Source: Laetiporus sulphureus 93-53 (lineage: Eukaryota > Basidiomycota > Agaricomycetes > Polyporales > Laetiporaceae). From it: DNA of 64,000 nt. Shown piece by piece: positions 9,355 through 19,551 of this stretch. Position numbers and translations under genes: made by a program. The notes beneath the pieces are model-generated. The model was not told the origin of the DNA, did no database searches, and saw only the letters and a program-made list of their open reading frames with translations. Within the stretch, counting starts at the first letter, position 1. Each line of letters opens with the position of its first letter. Location: the NCBI RefSeq assembly GCF_001632365.1, contig NW_024468589.1:1-64000 (forward strand), written 5' to 3'.

Positions 9355-11313
9355 ATGTCAGCTCTGAAGAGCACATGCAAAGTACAGTGCAGCCTTCACC
9401 CACCCATCTGTGATCCCTCCTGTTTCTATATTCATCACTTTGGAACCTACCATTGTATCACTCACCTTCCACATCACCTCCATCCACGCAAAGACACTGC
9501 ACTCCTATGTCCTGTCCCACCTCCAAAATGCCCCCAAACCCATTTTTGCTGCATTTACGACATTTTTCATTGAGCTCATTCCACCTTTGTGGCTTCATTG
9601 TGTGCGCTGCCACAAGGACTATGTGGAGGTCAAGAACAACAACAGGAGTTGTCTGGTGTCACATGATGACAAGAGTGCTGAGGTCAAGCACATTAGAAGG
9701 ATTGCGAGAAGTGGCAGGCTTATGATCGATCCTGGAACAACATATGAGATGCTGTGGAGATGCTGCGGTAAACTCACCGAGGGAGACAGGGACCAGGGAC
9801 CACTTGATGGCTTATGCTATGAGCGCAAGCATATGGTGTGTACTCTAATCTTTCCTCATATTTCTTCACAACATTTTGATCATCTCCTGCTGCAAACTAA
9901 CATAAAGTGTGCCCACTTCCACACTGACTCGACTCCCCAAGATGACAAGCTCACCTTGTGCATCTGGCTTAATTGCCATGATGTCCACAACCAGCTCCCG
10001 TGCACGAACCTGCATAAGCAAAAGTGCAGCGTAAACCTCCGGAAGCCCAGCATCGATAAAGATGTGAGTGAAGGCAAACCTGATAGTGGGGCAGACTATG
10101 CAAAGAGCAAAGAAAAGACGGCAAGCAAGGGCAAGGGCAAGGCAAAGGTGAAGGCCGCTGCTACAGAGGATGAGCATATGGACGTGGATGTCATGGCACA
10201 TCGATGGCTGCAAGGTGCTAGCCATGCTCATGACCTGCACAAAAATATAAAAAGGGGCTTTGCCACAAAGGGCTTGGCCAATCGGCGTACAGTGACACGC
10301 AGCCTGCCAGAAAGGGGCTCAAAGGGCCCTTAGCCTTATATCACACAAGGAAAAGGGGAATGGCCTGCTAGGCCACATGCAATAGATGAATGAAACTGGG
10401 GATACCCAGCTTTCCATAGGTGTTTATATACATGTAGGGCAGGGCCCCTGGCACTGTGCTACTATGAGACCTCTGTTACCTACATGTGAACATATTGCCA
10501 GATCCAGTAATGGTCTGGTCTTTCCCAGGACAACAACTACCTACAAATGGCCGTGGTAAGTCCAATGAGATAATTGCTAAAAGTGGTGCCACTTGTTAAA
10601 TGGCCAATGGGATTATGCTATATAGCATATTCAAATACTGGTGCTACCATTGGGTAGCCATTGTTGGGTGCTGCATCCCACCAGGTGGCAATCTTAGTCC
10701 TTTAGGCTGAACCTTTACCTGGTCACGTGACTGGGTGACTGAATTATGGGCGCTTGGTGGTCAGGTGGTAGACACAGCCACATCTGCGATGTATGTGGTG
10801 GTATTGTGCTGTTTGTCCAAATAACCACATCATTAGACCAATATCAAGGTGGCGCTCACATAACCACTTATAGGTTGCTGAATAAGGACTTAAAGATGCG
10901 AAAATAAATTGTCGTGTCAAATACTGTGACAATGGACCAACGTGAGTACGAGGATACCAAAAACATCAGCATCAGTGCACATGAAAATACCCCAGCTGCC
11001 CAGGGCCTCCATCACTTCCACCGCTCAAACCAATGCCAGAGCCACTGCTTCCAAGTGCAAGGGTCACCTGTCCAAGCTGGCACAGCATGTGGAGACAATG
11101 GATGCAGGTGCTCATAAAGTGATCATGTATGCAGTTCACATACTGCCTGGTGGTCTACGCTCCTTTGCAACACCTGGGTTTGGCAAGAAGAAATTCACAC
11201 CGCTCCAAATAAAAATAGCTGCAAACAACAGCATCCTCATCATTAACGTCTGTTCTGATGAATCCCTCTCTGCCAAGCCTCCGACCGCCCATGCCCGAAC
11301 AGTTATCATTTAA
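9355..11313 (+). pseudogene. Cys/His-rich hypothetical protein gene split by a solo LTR
   Basis: The first part (to about 10188) encodes a region with LHCVRCHKDYVEV, SCLVSHDD, WRCCGK and GLCYERKH. This CxxC..CxxxH..CC..CxxxxH arrangement probably binds zinc and recurs in Agaricomycete hypothetical proteins. After KH at about 9834 a probable intron follows, and then a Lys/Ala-rich linker ending MDVD. A 743-bp solo LTR (10189-10931) then interrupts the gene. Beyond it come a GTGAGT donor at 10942 and a coding-like segment with HLSKLAQHVETMDAGAHKV and HILPGGLRSFATPG, ending at a TAA (11311-11313). The solo LTR and frame changes show it is dead. Function unknown; it may itself derive from a transposon-associated gene. 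Confidence 0.5.
10189..10931 (-). repeat. Solo LTR of family A inserted in a gene
   Basis: It begins TGTCATGGCACA and ends ATACTGTGACA, with internal blocks shared with the 12694-13420 LTR (GGGGATACCCAG, CATGTAG, TACCTACATGTGAACAT, GGTCACGTGAC). Flanking pentamers GTGGA (10184-10188) and ATGGA (10932-10936) differ at one base and look like an aged target duplication. No internal domain remains, so recombination between LTRs is inferred. Confidence 0.7.
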
Positions 11314-11652
11314 GTCCTCATCTGATGCTGAGAATGCACTGGCTTCAGATCCAAAGCACCTCAAGGTGAAGTCGCAGCTTCAGAAGGATAACGAGCAGCA
11401 TTGCCATAAGGGATAAGGGAAATGTGAGGAGGTTTCCTCTCAAATTACAAATTTACATGGAGATGGAAACTGAGTCCTCTCCAGTCAAATTAATCCTATA
11501 TACAACTGTCTTGCCTGCTAACGGATTCACCCATATGACCTTGATGCCCTTCTTGCCATCAGATCATTTGAACTTGTTTTCGGTGTGTGCTTTCAGACAT
11601 TATATACATTGGTGTTTCAGTCATCATATGGCCCTCTGACACTACAACAAGA

Positions 11653-11837
11653 TAATCACCTATTTTATGAGGCCTACAATGGCCATCACCTCCTCTTATG
11701 CATGATAAGGCTAGGGGCCCTTTGAGCCACTTTTTACCTCATATCATCATACACCACAGGCAATGAGTTATAGGATGCAGGCAGCATCTTGCTGCCAGTC
11801 CCTTGCCTTCAGGCAGGGATCACAATGTGCTATGACA
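11653..11837 (+). repeat. 5'-truncated LTR of the older family A element
   Basis: The sequence from about AATCACCTATTTTATGAGGC to GTGCTATGACA matches the end of the 3' LTR at 18253-18908 nearly base for base. The front three quarters of the LTR are missing. Confidence 0.65.
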
Positions 11838-12693
11838 TTTAATTAGCACTCCTTACCTGCCTTCAGCAATGAGTGGACCATAGGGGTGACCTTGAGATTC
11901 TATGCAGATCAGGTGCATTTACAGCCAGAGTACCCAATGTGGGACTGGCTTTTTGGACCTAGGGTTTTTTCCACACCATTTCCTATCCTTCCACTGATGT
12001 CTACCTCACCGTTAGCCACTTCCTGCCTTCAATAAGGTAACAGTGCAGGTAACGCTTCCTTCGCACCTCCATGAGGGTAAACAGCCAAAAAACTATGATG
12101 TTTCTAAGGAGCCTGAGAGGGGGGGGGTACTACATAGTGGATTAGTATGCTAGTAGACTGGTAACCTACATAGTGAATATATGAAGTATCACCCAATGCG
12201 AAAGGCACACCAATACATAAAATAATAAAGCATTATTATAAGTATTTGAGAAGCACAAACCATTCGCATACACATTACCACTATATGCAAGCCCTAAAAA
12301 GGCAATTTTCCATGACCTATAAAGGCAACTTGCATATCATAATAGGCAGTTCCCATTACTGGTGAAATATAAGACCTTGTGCACGGCATTCTACATACAA
12401 GATATGAGACCTCAGCATGTACATAAATGGTTTGGTCAACCACCATATATACTACACCTACGAAACACTTCCTGGGATAACAAGTCTAGAACAAACATTA
12501 CAAGGTAATAATTTGTTGACAGCATCCAAGCGCACGATAGTCTATGTGACTATTAACTGCAAACGGAATTAAGACCCAACAAAATATTTACAAGGATACC
12601 CAGAAAAAGATTTCAACAAAAGGGCAAATAGCACTACACCAGAATGGGGGGACCCACTGCCATTGATCAGTCTCAGATTCACCTCAAGGCCAC

Positions 12694-13420
12694 TGTCACG
12701 GCGCATTGTGATCCCTACCCGAAGGTGAGGGACTGGCATCAGGTGATGCCTGCGTCCTGTGACCCATCACCTGTGGTGGATGGTATTATGAAGCAAAAGG
12801 GGGCTCAAAGGGCCCCTAGCCTTATCACACATAGAAATGAGGGTGATGGCCGTTGTAGGCCTCATAAGATAGGTGAATAGAACTGGGGATACCCAGTTCC
12901 TCATAGGTATATATATACATGTAGTTAGGACCCCTGGCACATATGCTACTGTGAGACCTCTGGTACCTACATGTGAACATAATGCCAGAACCAGTAATGG
13001 TTCTGGTCTCGCCATGACAACTATCTACAAATGGCCGTGAGATAACCAATGAGATAATTATATAACATGGTGCCACTTTGTGAGCGGCTGAAGTGGTGTC
13101 ACTATTGAGTGACCCAATGGTGTTGGTCCTATTGGATGTAGCCAACAGGGTAGACGGTCTGCTATCCGTCATATAGCGATTATAGCCTAAAGGTATAAGC
13201 TCCTTATCTGGTCACGTGACCGGGTGGTCAGATCGGGCACTCCGGTGGTCCTGTGGTAGGCACTGTCAAGTGCACGAGGTATCTGGCATTAACTTGTGAC
13301 AGATCCCAGTATCCACTTGAATAGGCCAATATGAAGGTGGGCGCTTCCGTATCCAGGTATCGGTTGACTTATGTAGGACTTGTGTCGTGAAAGTAAATAT
13401 GTCTGGATAAAACCGTGACA
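12694..13420 (-). repeat. 3' LTR of the young family A element
   Basis: Its plus-strand ends are TGTCACGG and CCGTGACA. It is almost identical to the partner at 16231-16979. A polypurine tract complement (TTACCCCCCCTCAAGG) adjoins it at 13421, which fixes this copy as the 3' LTR of a minus-strand element. Confidence 0.8.
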
Positions 13421-13440
13421 TTACCCCCCCTCAAGGCTCA
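13421..13440 (-). other. Polypurine tract of the young family A element
   Basis: The minus strand reads GAGCCTTGAGGGGGGGTAA up to the LTR. The same GAGCCTTGA(G/A)(A/G)GGGGG arrangement precedes the 3' LTRs of elements 2 and 3, so this second-strand primer region is shared by both families. Confidence 0.65.
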
Positions 13441-13929
13441 TCGTCCTGAGGAGCCATAGTAAACCTGAGTTTTATAGGCTTTGGGTGGTGTTGTAGCAAA
13501 AGTGTGTAACAGTTTAGTAGACATGTTTAGGTCTTTGGGCACTCAAAGCTGCCAATAAATGCCTTTATGCTTCTGATTCCTTATAGGTGATTGACTTATG
13601 GTTCAACTCGTTGTTGCCTTATATCTTCTCCCTTTGTAGAACCAGGCTTGTAGGCAAAACAGTTTTAACGACGTTATTTAGATCGCAATGCTTGCAGTTT
13701 AATGACTTGCACTCGGTCATATAAGTCTGCGACGGTGGTGCACCCGAGGCATTGCCACAGACTTGGTGGTGCTCAAAGCTGCCAAAATTTAAAAAGTTAA
13801 CATTTTTAGGTCTTGTTATGACCCTTCGATACCATCCCATTAAGTATCGAATTTCTGTCTTCAGTCATGACCTCATGCTTCTGTGCTATGGCTGCCGTAT
13901 TAGGGTTTTCTGCCTGGCAAATTTGGCCC

Positions 13930-14030
13930 CCCTCCAGAATCGAACCAACGCACAAACACATTTTACGCCGAAACTGGAAGGTTGCTTGCCAGGACTTTTA
14001 TCCTCTAAGCCACTTGAGCGGCTGAGATTC
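13930..14030 (-). repeat. tRNA-derived SINE-like sequence
   Basis: The minus strand carries a box A-like TGGCTTAGAGGA (complement of 14001-14012) and, about 60 nt downstream, a box B-like GGTTCGATTCT (complement of 13936-13946), the internal RNA polymerase III promoter of tRNA genes. No complete cloverleaf could be drawn. It is best read as a SINE head or tRNA relic. Confidence 0.4.
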
Positions 14031-14186
14031 TTGGTTCGAAACTCAATATGTATCCGCTTTTATTACATAATCTATATTTATGTAATCATGTGGCAAAGAG
14101 AGGTGGTGTGGGAAGGTAGCGTAGGAGGTATGTCGAAAAAGTGAACAGTTTAATGACATGTTAAGGTCCATTGGTTTGTGCCTTAT

Positions 14187-14282
14187 AACGCACCAGTGGC
14201 TTAGTGGCAATTAAGCCAGGGGGTTTGGATTTAGACGCCGGTTGGCATACCGGGCACTGGTTCGAATCCCACTTAGTGCGTT
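14187..14282 (+). repeat. tRNA-like sequence or SINE head with box A and box B
   Basis: Box A-like TGGCTTAGTGG lies at 14197-14207 and a perfect box B GGTTCGAATCC at 14259-14269. AACGCAC (14187-14193) pairs with GTGCGTT (14276-14282) like an acceptor stem, and TGGC/GCCA can form a D stem. The T stem has mismatches and no clean anticodon arm was found, so this is probably a tRNA-derived element rather than a working tRNA gene. No T run follows immediately. Confidence 0.4.
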
Positions 14283-16218
14283 TAAAGTTGAGGTATTTCA
14301 TAATCGGAGACGAGCTTCAGCTCAGAGTTGATGGCCGAGGAAGGGTGAAAGGGGTCCCCGCGTATCTCAACTTTTGCCTCCATGGTAATGTGTCACGTGC
14401 ATGAATAATTGAAGGGATGATGCATTTTTTAATTTGATCGATTGATCGTGATCGAATAAGATAGACCTTTTGATCGATCCTGATTGAGTGTGATCCGTGA
14501 TCGCCTTGATCTGTGATCCATTGAATGACATCATACATTGGCACTCATAAGCTGCCTAGTGGTGCAGTTTCACTGACATGCCCAGGTCCATGATGGCGCT
14601 CAAAGCTGCCTAGTTATTCCTGGCTGCTCTCGGTCTAAGAGTCTGATGCTTCATTGCAAGTTTTCTGCACAGTAATTGTGAGAAATTGCCAGATGTTGTA
14701 ATCTTATTGCCAGAAGAGGTATCACCAACTCCTTTTGTGGTCTTGTAGTGTAAAGTAAATGTCAAGTCGCCATTTCTTTGTGTTAGAAAATGGTGCTTTG
14801 ATGCAATGGGTTTTCCAGGCCCTTGCTGGTAGCAATAGTCTCTTTTTGCTCTATATTGACATTACTTTTTTGGCGAAAAATTGCTGCGCTGCGCTTTACT
14901 TGTTTAATTAGGGCTTGGCTTTGCCAGCCCTTCGGGGATGGGGACGGGGATGGACGTCGCTTCGTCAATGCCACTGGAAAGGACCCACAGACTACGTTGC
15001 AGGTCTCCATTGGACAGTTCCTTGCTTGTGTGTTGCACGTTGCCTACACACGTTGTAGCCCTTCATTTCCCTCTGGGCTATATCCCCTCTTACCCACCCC
15101 TCTGCTGGCCTCGTCCTGAGTGCCAAGCGCATAGCCTGAACTGTGCCCCGGGTGCGAAGTGCACAGCTAAAATAATAAGAATTGTGGTGCACAAAATAAG
15201 GGAGGGTGGGTGAGAGTAAAATTTTCATTCTACCAAGTTGGAATTAATGTGGTAAATGAAGTCCATTTGACAGAAATCACAGTGTATGCGCTGTTTTTGA
15301 TGTGATTCTGAGACTAATCAATGGCAGTGGGTTCCCCCCGTCCTGGTGCTATTCTCCCTTTTGGTGAAATCTTTTTCTGGGTGTCCTTGTAAATTATTTG
15401 TTGGGTCTTAATTCCGCCCACAGTTAATAGTCGCGTAGATCATCGTGCACTTGGATGCCGTCAACAAATTATTACTTTGTAATTTTTGTTCTAGACTTGT
15501 TATCCCAGGAAGTGTTTCGTAGGTGTAGTAATAATGGTGGTTGACCAAACCATCCATGTATGTGCTGAGGTCTCACATCTTGTATGTAGAACGTCGTGCA
15601 CAAGGTCTTATGTTTCACCAGTAATGGGAACTGCCTGTTTTTTGGTATGCAAGTGTCCTTTATAGGTCGTGTGAATTTGCCTTTTTAGGGCTTGCATGGT
15701 AGTGGTAATATATATGTATATGCGAATGATTTGCGCTGTCCAAATACTTGTAATAATGCTTTATTATTTTATATATTGGTGTGCCTTTCGCATTTTCGCA
15801 TTTTGTATATTCGCTATGTAGGATACCAGTCTACTTAGCGTACTAATTGTGTATATATTACCCACCCCTCTGACTCCTTAGAAACATCGTAGTTTCTTGG
15901 CTGTTCGCCCTCATGGAGGTGCGAAGGAAGCGTTACCTGCACTGTTACCTTATTGAAGGCAGGGAGCGGCTTATGGTGAGGTAGAAGTTGATGATGGGGA
16001 ACAATGTGGAAAAAGGTGTGCCCTACACCTGAATTTCTTGGGCATGAAAATACCAGTCCCGCATTGGGTACTCTGGCAATCAAATGGACAGTTTTTATGG
16101 ACATTGTCTAGGTCCAAAAAGCCAGTCCCTCAAAGGGTACTTTGGCTGTAAATGCGCCTGGTCCGCATAGGATCCCAAGATCGCCCTGCCAGCAGCACAT
16201 TGCTGAGGGCAGTATAGA

Positions 16219-16228
16219 GTTCTATTCA
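16219..16228 (-). other. Self-complementary primer-binding site of the family A element
   Basis: Two bases beyond the 5' LTR the minus strand reads TGAATAGAAC. Its exact complement GTTCTATTCA occurs within the same LTR on the minus strand (16420 to 16411), about 35 bases downstream of a TATATATATA (16446-16455), that is, at the expected RNA start. This is the layout of Tf1-type self-primed retrotransposons. It is an inference from pairing and spacing. Confidence 0.55.
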
Positions 16229-16230
16229 AA

Positions 16231-16979
16231 TGTCACGGCACATTGTGATCCCTACCCGAAGGTGAGGGACTGGCATCAGGTGATGCCTGCGTCCTGTGAC
16301 CCATCACCTGTGGTGGATGGTATTATGAAGCAAAAGGGGGCTCAAAGGGCCCCTAGCCTTATCACACATAGAAATGAGGGTGATGGCCGTTGTAGGCCTC
16401 ATAAGATAGGTGAATAGAACTGGGGATACCCAGTTCCTCATAGGTATATATATACATGTAGTTAGGACCCCTGGCACATATGCTACTGTGAGACCTCTGG
16501 TACCTACATGTGAACATAATGCCAGAACCAGTAATGGTTCTGGTCTCGCCATGACAACTATCTACAAATGGCCGTGAGATAACCAATGAGATAATTATAT
16601 AACATGGTGCCACTTTGTGAGCGGCTGAAGTGGTGTCACTATTGAGTGACCCAATGGTGTTGGTCCTATTGGATGTAGCCAATAGGGTAGACGGTCTGCT
16701 ATCTGTCATATAGCGATTATAGCCTAAAGGTATAAGCCCCTTTTTTTTTCTGTGACCGGGTGGTCAGATCGGGCACTCCGATGGTCCTGTGGTAGGCACT
16801 GTCAAGTGCGCGAGGTATCTGGCATTAACTTGTGACAGATTCCAGTATCCACTTGAATAGGCCAATATGAAGGTGGGCGCTTCCGTATCCAGTTATCGGT
16901 TGACTTATGTAGGACTTGTGTCATGAAAGTAAATATGTCTGGGTAAAACCGTGATAGCTGTCTGGGTAAAACCGTGACA
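16231..16979 (-). repeat. 5' LTR of the young family A element, with duplicated outer end
   Basis: It matches 12694-13420 closely. Its outer end carries an extra 23 bases: the terminal block GTCTGGGTAAAACCGTGA appears twice in a row (16938-16955 and 16961-16978). The target duplication GCCAC adjoins the outer copy. A short T run (16741-16749) also differs from the partner LTR. Confidence 0.75.
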
Positions 16980-18252
16980 GCCACGTGATTTCTGTCAAAT
17001 GGACTTTATTTACCACATTATTCCAACTAAGTATAATGCAAATTTCACTCCCACCTGCCCACCCTTATTTTGTGCAACATAAATCTTATTATCCATGCGA
17101 TGGCTTGATCTCAGGACAAGGCCAATGGAGGGTGGGCTAATAGGGGATATAACCTGGAGGGAAATGAAGGATTACAACGTGTGTAAGTGACACACAACAC
17201 ACAAGCAAGGAACTGTCCAATGGAGACCTGCAGCATAGACTGTGGGTCCTTTTCAGTGGTGGTGACGAAGTGATGCACATCCCCATCCCCATTCCCAAAG
17301 GGCTGGTGAAGCAAAGCCTTATTTAAACAAGCAAAGTGCAGCGCAGCAATTTTTCACCAAAAGTAATGTCAATATGGAGCAAAAAAAGACTATTGCTACC
17401 AGCAAGGGCCTGGAAAACCCATTGCATCAAGGCACCATTTTCTAACACAAGAAATGGCAAACCTGACAATTACTATAACTACAAGACCACAAAAGGAAAT
17501 GGTAATACCTTTTTGGGCAATACAATTACCATATATGACAATTTCTCACAATTACTGTGCAGAAAACTTGCAATGAAGCATCAGACCCTTCAACCAAGGG
17601 CAGCCGGGAACATGACCATGCTTCACAAAAGCATATGGTACATATACGACCTGGGCAAGTCATTAAACTATACTACTAGGCAGCTATGAGCACCACATGA
17701 CCTGAATAATGTCAATAAACTATTTTGCATACAAGCCCACTTCTATAAAGGGAGAAGGTACAAGGCAACAATGAGTTGAACTATAAGCCACTCACCTATA
17801 AAGAAGATGGAAGCATAGATGCATATGGACCTGAGGACATCCATGAAACTCACTCGACATTCGCTGGCCACCTACAAGACTGACATCATAAAGGAACAAG
17901 CACAGCCACCAGAACGGATCACTATCACAGATCACAGATCACGATCAATCAGGAACGTCAATGTTGACACCGATTATGATCAATCGGAAAAGTCAATCCA
18001 GACACCAATCACGAATCATGGCAGAACCAACACAGTGGTACTGTCCCATACCAACATTGTCACTTACAAGAATGTTATCCAAGTACCTGAGCACATACTT
18101 CAAACTGCATCAACTGGCAGCTATAAGCATCCAAGGACCTAAGCATGTCCATTAAACTGTTACACATGTCACTACACTGCCCACATACTTGCCAATCTAC
18201 AAACACCCAAAATTCTGATGTTCACCCAGAGTTTGAACCTGAGGGGGGGTGA

Positions 18253-18908
18253 TGTCATGGTTTTCTCACTACAACATACCTCTCACATCATGCAAGGGTA
18301 TAAACCTTAGACATGACACAAGGCAAGATGTCACAACAAGCCACTGACGATCAACTACAGAAGCGCCCAAGTCACGTGACCTAGATGAGCACCCACACAA
18401 GTGCCCCTAGCATGTGACCCACAACTAGTGCCCAACCACAATTGCCAAAGCCCTCAAAGCTCAGCTACCACATGTAACATCGAGGCACCTTACTAAGTAG
18501 CAGACATCCTATTGGCTCATGGAGCAATGGAGCTCTGTGTAGTATTACATAACATGCAACTACCCTAGCGCATGACGGCCATTACAGCCCTTGTAGATAG
18601 TTGCCATGGTTTCATACCAACTAGTGTACATGTAGTAGTAGTAGGGACTCCAGTAGATAGATTACCAGGGGTCCACCCCTACGTGTATATATATGCCTAT
18701 GCAGAACTGGGTATCCCCAGTTCCAATCACCTATTTTATGAGGCCTACAATGGCCATCACCTCCTCTTATGCATGATAAGGCTAGGGGCCCTTTGAGCCA
18801 CCTTTTACCTCATATCATCATCTACCACAGGCAATGAGTCATAGGATGCAGGCAGCATCTTGCTGCCAGTCCCTCGCCTTGGGGCAGAGATCACAATGCA
18901 TCATAACA
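18253..18908 (+). repeat. 3' LTR of the older family A element
   Basis: It starts TGTCATGGTTTTCTC directly after a purine tract and ends GCATCATAACA. TATATATGCC near 18685, then GGGTATCCCCAGTTCCAATC, marks the promoter and start region shared with the younger LTRs. The first third has diverged strongly from the younger copies. Confidence 0.7.
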
Positions 18909-18944
18909 GTCACATTGACATCATCTGTATATGTAGAATCTGCA

Positions 18945-19551
18945 ATGGCCACCACAGTTAAAACTTTTCATGATGTTGCTCTCTTCAAAGAAGACATGAA
19001 GGCTCCGGCACTGATGGGATGGATTTTTGACCTTATCATCAACATCGGAGTTACTGGCTTCATTGTCTTTAAGTTATGGTGGACAGATCATGAAGTTGGG
19101 AGTCTGAAGTCTACAGGGTGAGGCAGAAATGCATATATGGGAGTTGTATGGGTCATTCTTGAGTCAGGCTCCATGTTTGCGGCTGCTACCTTCACAGTCA
19201 TCATATTGTATCTCAATATGTCAATGGAGCTTGCAGCCATTGCAGGAATCAACGTTGTGGTCCAACTTGCAGTACATTGTGCACTAATCTCCAGTTTATT
19301 CATACCAACATACTTCATAGACCCTGTCCCCTATGCTCATCATGGTTCATGTTGGACTTCGACTGACTCATGGTGCAACTGAAAATTTGTTATTGTACAC
19401 ATGGTCTACAGACAATAACCTGAGTGCACTGAGGTTTGCACCAGCTCCTGAGCATTCAGTAAATATCCTGCGATCAAAGAAGATCTATTTCGATGCTAGC
19501 ACTGGGTCATATCGATTGGAAGAGTTCAAGACCACTGATCTTTTTCCTTAA
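18945..19551 (+). pseudogene. Multi-pass membrane protein gene fragment (basidiomycete DUF6533-like)
   Basis: Three frames together encode hydrophobic segments: MGWIFDLIINIGVTGFIVFK, VVWVILESGSMFAAATFTVI, INVVVQLAVHCALISS and then MLIMVHVGLRLTHGATEN. The WVILESG and (I/V)xVGL(R/G)LTHGA patterns are typical of the last helices of a basidiomycete multi-pass membrane family of unknown function. The tail to FKTTDLFP is hydrophilic. The N-terminal helices are absent, and stops or frame changes occur near 19121 and 19340-19380, so it is a dead 3' fragment. The family name is given with caution. Confidence 0.5.

Larger units (their letters stand above)
12694..16979 (-). mobile_element. Family A non-autonomous LTR element (young copy, minus strand)
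   Basis: Two nearly identical LTRs (12694-13420, 727 bp; 16231-16979, 749 bp) flank a 2.8-kb internal region. GCCAC occurs at 12689-12693 and 16980-16984, a 5-bp target duplication. In the minus direction the 16231 LTR is 5'. A self-complementary primer site follows it (16219-16228), and a polypurine tract (complement of 13421-13440) precedes the 3' LTR. Only short unconvincing frames occur inside, so it encodes no recognisable enzyme. The few LTR differences imply recent insertion. It also carries two tRNA-like inserts (13930-14030 and 14187-14282) that I do not see in the older host copy. Confidence 0.8.
11653..18908 (+). mobile_element. Family A non-autonomous LTR element (older host copy, plus strand)
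   Basis: A truncated 5' LTR end lies at 11653-11837, an internal domain at 11838-12693 and 16985-18252, a purine-rich tract (GAGGGGGGGTGATG) before 18253, and a 3' LTR at 18253-18908. The internal halves are separated by a younger inverted copy of the same family (12694-16979). When that copy and one GCCAC are removed, the internal sequence is continuous and matches the reverse complement of the younger copy. No gag or pol is recognisable, so it is a LARD-like element that would depend on a partner for proteins. Confidence 0.7.

Noticed and set aside
14187..14282. A functional tRNA gene
   Set aside because: Box A, box B and acceptor-like ends are present, but the T stem has mismatches and no convincing anticodon arm could be drawn.
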